From: an uncultured Acidobacteriota bacterium
GTDB lineage: Bacteria; Acidobacteriota; Blastocatellia; RBC074
Length of the DNA stretch: 5,597 bases
Reading direction: 5' to 3'
Assembly (NCBI GenBank): GCA_937967285.1
Contig: CALBSU010000567.1
Coordinates: forward strand, 1 to 5,597
Part shown: in pieces, positions 1 to 5,597 of the stretch
Layout of the letters: the number at the start of each line of letters is the position of its first letter
Numbering within the stretch: the stretch's first letter is position 1
Notes under the pieces: model-generated
The model's database searches: none
What the model saw: the letters and a program-made list of their open reading frames with translations, nothing else
Told to the model about the DNA's origin: nothing
Translations under genes and position numbers: made by a program

Positions 1-732
1 CTGATTCTGATCGGCGGATATGCGGGATGGAACTATCACAAATTCGGGTATTTCGTGGTCACTCCGCTGCTCGGATACAATCTCTCGACCAGAACCGTCA
101 GATTCTGGGACAGAATACCTGGCGACGGGCCTGAGGGGATCAAGCCCCTGCTGATCGAAGTCAGAAACGAAGAGCTGATCACGCCGGGAAGCTCTCACAC
201 GGGGATGCAGGCGATCTATTCCGCGCGGGACGAGATCATTCGCCGGACGGGGATGAACAGGCTGGAGCTCGGCGCCCGGCTCCTGCGGATGAACCTTGAT
301 CTGATCGCGCGAGCGCCGCTCAATTATCTGCAGGAGGTCGGACGTTCGATCGGCGGCGCATACTGGTTTCCGGCCGCGAACCGGCTGGCCAACATGAAGT
401 CACGGTTCGCGCAGTCATTCTGGTCGCTGCTGCATTTCGCCATCATCGGAGCGTTCTTCGCGACCTGCCTGATGGTCGCCGGAGCCCTGATTGACAGGCT
501 TTTCCGGCTGATCATCCTGAAATCAGGGCCCGGCGAAATGAGCATGGATCTGAGGCAGCAACTTGCCGTCTATCTGCTGGCCGGAACGATCGTCTTCTAC
601 ACGATGATCATTTCGTGCCTGATCGACACCGGAGATCCGCGCCACCGCCTGCCGACCGATGGATTGATACTGATGATGACGCTGCTAGCTCCACGCATCT
701 GGGCGGGACTGGCAAAAACTAACTGTCAATAA
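1..732 (+). CDS. C-terminal part of a multi-pass membrane glycosyltransferase (ArnT/GT39-like), 5' end outside window
   Basis: The frame is open from the first base, so this is the last 243 residues of a longer protein; the GTG at 55 is internal, not a start. The visible part has a mostly soluble stretch (about residues 20-138) rich in Arg and Asp, then hydrophobic segments at about 142-164, 188-209 and 221-236. Between the last two lies GDPRHRLP (residues 211-218), which resembles the G-[ED]-PR-[YH]-R-[LF]-P signature near the C-terminus of bacterial GT39/ArnT-type enzymes. Known members of that family use polyprenyl-phosphate sugars as donors at the outer face of the inner membrane. The role here, transfer of a sugar to a lipid, glycan or protein, is inferred from this motif and topology only. 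The N-terminal catalytic Asp region is not visible. It could instead be another GT-C fold or polymerase-like membrane protein. The gene ends 159 bp before the neuC-like operon and may be a separate transcript. Confidence 0.75.
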   Translation: MILIGGYAGWNYHKFGYFVVTPLLGYNLSTRTVRFWDRIPGDGPEGIKPLLIEVRNEELITPGSSHTGMQAIYSARDEIIRRTGMNRLELGARLLRMNLDLIARAPLNYLQEVGRSIGGAYWFPAANRLANMKSRFAQSFWSLLHFAIIGAFFATCLMVAGALIDRLFRLIILKSGPGEMSMDLRQQLAVYLLAGTIVFYTMIISCLIDTGDPRHRLPTDGLILMMTLLAPRIWAGLAKTNCQ

Positions 733-740
733 TATGGATA

Positions 741-765
741 AAGTTTCCAGTTGCCAGTTTCCAGT
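741..765 (-). repeat. Left arm of heptamer inverted repeat (3 x TTCCAGT)
   Basis: AAGT is followed by three 7-bp units: TTCCAGT, TGCCAGT, TTCCAGT. Read on the minus strand this is ACTGGAA-type repetition ending in ACTT. It matches the right arm at 833-864 at 23 of 25 positions in either of two registers. It begins 8 bp after the stop codon of the upstream membrane protein. Confidence 0.9.
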
Positions 766-832
766 CTTAATTTGAAAGGATGCGGTTCGACCAGTTTTTT
801 CCCCTCATAAAGATACAGATTTTGGGATACTC
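766..832. other. AT-richer spacer between the inverted heptamer blocks
   Basis: This 67-bp spacer is visibly richer in A and T than the flanking genes and has no open frame of useful length. It includes a run of six T followed by CCCC (795-804). A promoter for the downstream operon could lie here, since this is the only gap of any size before it. However, I find no convincing pair of -35 and -10 boxes: TTGAAA at 772-777 has no -10-like hexamer at 16-18 bp, and GATACT at 826-831 has no matching -35. Confidence 0.4.
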
Positions 833-864
833 ACTGGAAACTGGGAACTGGAAACTGGAAACTT
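833..864 (+). repeat. Right arm of heptamer inverted repeat (4 x ACTGGAA)
   Basis: Four 7-bp units are followed by ACTT: ACTGGAA, ACTGGGA, ACTGGAA, ACTGGAA. It has one more unit than the left arm at 741-765 and is inverted with respect to it, with 67 bp between arms. The transcript could fold into a stem of about 25 bp, but no T-run follows this arm, so a simple intrinsic terminator is not supported. The block ends 27 bp before the first possible start codon of the neuC-like gene. The arms do not extend beyond the heptamers on either side. Confidence 0.9.
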
Positions 865-891
865 CTCCCTTGGCTGAGCAGTCACTTAATA

Positions 892-2075
892 ATGAAGGAA
901 CCGCGATCTGAGATGAACAGAACTCCCCGCAAAATCTGTGTGGTGCTGGTCGATCGAGCGAATTACGGCAGGTTGAAGCCGGTCATGCAGGCGATCGCGG
1001 ACCATCCGGAGCTCGAGCTGCAGGTGGTCGCCTCGGGGACGATGGTGCTCGAGAGGTTCGATCAGCCGGTGAGAGTAGTTCGCGCCGACGGTTTCCGGAT
1101 CGACGGAGAGGTCTACATCGAGCTCGAAGGGTCGACGCCGGCGACGATGGCCAAATCGGTGGGGTTCGGAGTCGTCGAGTTCGCCAGCGAGTTCCAGCGC
1201 CTCAAACCGGATATCGTGCTGCTGATCGGCGACCGATACGAGGCGCTCTCGGCTGCGATCGCCGCGGCCTACATGAACATCTGCATCGCCCACATTCAGG
1301 GCGGAGAGGTGTCGGGCTCGATCGACGAGAGCGCGCGGCACGCGATCAGCAAGTTCGCTCATTATCATTTTCCGAGCACGAAGCGTTCGGCCGAATATCT
1401 GATCCGGATGGGTGAGCGGCCGGAGACGATCCTGACGGTCGGATGTCCGTCGAGCGATATCGCGCGATGCCTCGACCGCACGCTCGACCCGCGTGTGATC
1501 AATACGACCGGCGGAGGCGAGCCGATCGACGTGACACGCCCGTTCCTGCTGGTGCTCTTCCATCCGACGACGACGGAGTTCGGCGGCGAGAGGCGGCAGA
1601 TGGAGGAGCTGCTCGAGGCGCTCGGGCGGTTGGAGATGCAGACCGTCCTGCTGTGGCCGAACATCGACGCGGGATCGGACCACATCAGCAAGGCGATTCG
1701 CGTCTTCAGGGTCGAAAGAAAGCCGGCCTGGCTGCGCACGCTGACCAACCTCATCCCGGAGGATTATCTGCGCGTTCTGGCGACGGCGGCATGCGCGGTC
1801 GGCAATTCGAGCAGCTTCGTTCGGGATGCCGGGTACTTCGGAACGCCGGTCGTGCTGGTCGGCAATCGCCAGGAAGGACGCGAGACCGACCGCCACGTAA
1901 CGCCCGTCGATCCGGTCGGCGAGCAGATCCATGACGCCATCCGCCGTCAACTCGAACACGGCCGTTATCCGCCGAGCACTCTTTACGGCGACGGCCATGT
2001 TTCGGAACGAATAGCCGAGGCGCTCAGTCGCCTCGAACCTTACATCCAGAAAAGGCTCGATTACATCTACACTGC

Positions 2076-2079
<4 letters not shown>
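892..2079 (+). CDS. neuC: NeuC-type UDP-N-acetylglucosamine 2-epimerase (hydrolysing)
   Basis: This cytoplasmic enzyme family hydrolyses and epimerises UDP-GlcNAc to N-acetylmannosamine and UDP; LegG relatives use UDP-diacetylbacillosamine. It supplies the first committed sugar for sialic or legionaminic acids. The 395 residues match the family length (about 370-400). Visible motifs are RANYGRLKP (22-30), GDRYE (113-117), HIQGGEVSGSIDE (134-146), HYHFPST (157-163), FHPTTTE (223-229) and GNSSSFVRDAG followed by GNRQEGRE (304-331), the C-terminal nucleotide-binding half of the GT-B-like fold. The RANY form, where E. coli NeuC has RAEY, is typical of a known subgroup of hydrolysing epimerases. 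The ATG at 892 has no Shine-Dalgarno. The in-frame ATG at 913 has AAGGA at 895-899 and gives an N-terminus (MNRTPRKICVV) closer to relatives, so 913 may be the true start. The gene overlaps the methyltransferase by ATGA. The choice between GlcNAc and bacillosamine substrates cannot be made from sequence. Confidence 0.9.
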
Positions 2080-3164
<1,085 letters not shown>

Positions 3165-3170
3165 GAGCAG

Positions 3171-3896
3171 ATGAACCAGAGCCCCGATGGATCATCCCTG
3201 CGCGTGCTGGGCGTTATTCCGGCGCGCGGCGGATCGAAAGGCGTTCCGCGCAAGAATCTGAAGAAGCTGGCCGGCAGGCCGCTGCTGCGTTACACGGTCG
3301 ATGCCGCGCTGGCCGCGACCAGACTGAGCCGCGTGGTCCTGACGACCGAGGATGAAGAGATCGCGCGAATCGGACGACAGTGCGGTCTCGATGTCCCGTT
3401 CATGCGGCCCGATTCCCTGGCGCAGGACGAGACTCCGATGCTGCCGGTCATCCAGCACTGCGTCAGAACGCTCGAGGAAGCCGGCGACCGGTACGATGCG
3501 ATCTGCCTGCTTCAGCCGACGACTCCGCTGCGCCGCGCTGAGGACATCGACAACTGCATCCGGCTGCTGGCCGAGAGCGATGCGGACTCGGTGATCTCGA
3601 TGCTTCCGGTGCCGCTCGAACTCAACCCTCACTGGGTCTGGTTCAGCGATTCAAACGGTTATCTGCGCATCGCGACCGGAGAGGACTCCCCGATCCCGCG
3701 GAGACAGGACCTTCCCGCCGCATGGCATCGCGAGGGATCGATCTACGTCACCCGCCGGGACATCCTGATCGAGAGGAACACGCTCTACGGCATCAGAACC
3801 ATCGGCTACCTGATGGATCCCGAAAAGAGCGTCAACATCGACACGCCGGATGACTGGGAGAGAGCCGAACGAATGATCGAGGCGATGAGGGCCTGA
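3171..3896 (+). CDS. neuA: NeuA-type CMP-acylneuraminate (nonulosonate) cytidylyltransferase
   Basis: This family transfers CMP from CTP to the anomeric hydroxyl of a nonulosonic acid (N-acetylneuraminic, legionaminic or similar), giving the CMP-sugar used by glycosyltransferases; it acts in the cytoplasm. The 241 residues fit the usual 220-240. Motifs are VIPARGGSKGVPRKN (15-29), the CTP-binding loop; LTTEDEEIA (57-65); RPDSLAQDETP (79-89); LLQPTTPLR (113-121); RRQDLP (177-182); HREGSIYV (186-193), where NeuA has NGAIY; and VNIDTPDDWE (221-230), whose Asp residues are the expected metal ligands. A KdsB-type role is less likely because that family differs in this terminal motif. A good Shine-Dalgarno fixes the start, 6 bp after the methyltransferase stop, and the next gene follows after 1 bp. 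The motifs do not tell sialic from legionaminic acid, so the symbol denotes the family. Confidence 0.9.
   Translation: MNQSPDGSSLRVLGVIPARGGSKGVPRKNLKKLAGRPLLRYTVDAALAATRLSRVVLTTEDEEIARIGRQCGLDVPFMRPDSLAQDETPMLPVIQHCVRTLEEAGDRYDAICLLQPTTPLRRAEDIDNCIRLLAESDADSVISMLPVPLELNPHWVWFSDSNGYLRIATGEDSPIPRRQDLPAAWHREGSIYVTRRDILIERNTLYGIRTIGYLMDPEKSVNIDTPDDWERAERMIEAMRA
3887..3890 (+). promoter_or_regulatory. Shine-Dalgarno of the asparagine-synthase-like gene
   Basis: GAGG sits 7 nt before the ATG at 3898, inside the last codons of the neuA-like gene, whose stop is 1 nt upstream of that ATG. It supports the start and a coupled operon. Starting at 3898 also places the essential Cys directly after the initiator Met, as the amidotransferase class requires. 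Confidence 0.7.
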
Positions 3897-3897
3897 G

Positions 3898-5597
<1,700 letters not shown>

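Noticed and set aside
55..57. GTG at 55 as the start of the first gene
   Set aside because: The reading frame is open through base 1 with membrane-protein-like residues before it, there is no Shine-Dalgarno, and the family is much longer; the gene simply begins outside the window.
783..800. Possible intrinsic terminator (GGTTCGACC followed by AGTTTTTT)
   Set aside because: The stem would be only 3 bp (GGT/ACC), far too short to support termination, although the T-run looked suggestive.
766..832. Promoter for the neuC-like operon
   Set aside because: AT-rich hexamers exist (TTGAAA at 772, GATACT at 826), but no pair has acceptable spacing, so none is called.
741..864. CRISPR array or insertion-sequence ends
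   Set aside because: The unit is only 7 bp with no spacers between units, and the two blocks are inverted rather than direct. The 67-bp interior is too short for a transposase. A non-autonomous palindromic element remains possible and is covered in the findings.

Overview
The window is a GC-rich bacterial segment (GC clearly above 55% by eye in the coding parts). All five genes are on the plus strand and tightly packed, with unidirectional short-gap or overlapping junctions and Shine-Dalgarno sites. The gene content belongs to a cell-surface polysaccharide or glycoconjugate locus. The sequence does not identify the phylum; an uncultured or environmental GC-rich bacterium with a glycan-decorated envelope is the most that can be said.

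Layout: positions 1-732 hold the 3' end of a multi-pass membrane protein that looks like the C-terminal part of an ArnT/GT39-type (GT-C) lipid-linked-sugar glycosyltransferase. Positions 733-891 are a distinctly AT-richer intergenic gap. It contains two inverted blocks of a 7-bp tandem repeat (ACTGGAA and its complement TTCCAGT) around a 67-bp spacer. From 892 onward there is a compact four-gene operon: a NeuC-type hydrolysing UDP-N-acetylglucosamine 2-epimerase (892-2079), a class I SAM-dependent methyltransferase (2076-3164, overlapping neuC by ATGA), a NeuA-type CMP-acylneuraminate cytidylyltransferase (3171-3896), and a glutamine-dependent asparagine-synthase-like amidotransferase (3898 to the window end, 3' end cut off).

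Together the NeuC and NeuA homologues point to biosynthesis and CMP-activation of a nonulosonic acid (sialic or legionaminic type). The expected condensing enzyme NeuB is not in the window and would be sought just downstream. The methyltransferase and amidotransferase are interleaved with the sugar genes in a translationally coupled order. This suggests that the sugar, or the glycan carrying it, is methylated and amidated. The asparagine-synthase-like protein keeps a full glutaminase site, but it has Gln where true asparagine synthetases have a conserved catalytic Glu. That favours a substrate other than aspartate.

The items most worth following are the heptamer inverted repeat, the proposed tailoring of a nonulosonic acid by the methyltransferase/amidotransferase pair, and the unrecognised ~110-residue N-terminal region of the methyltransferase.
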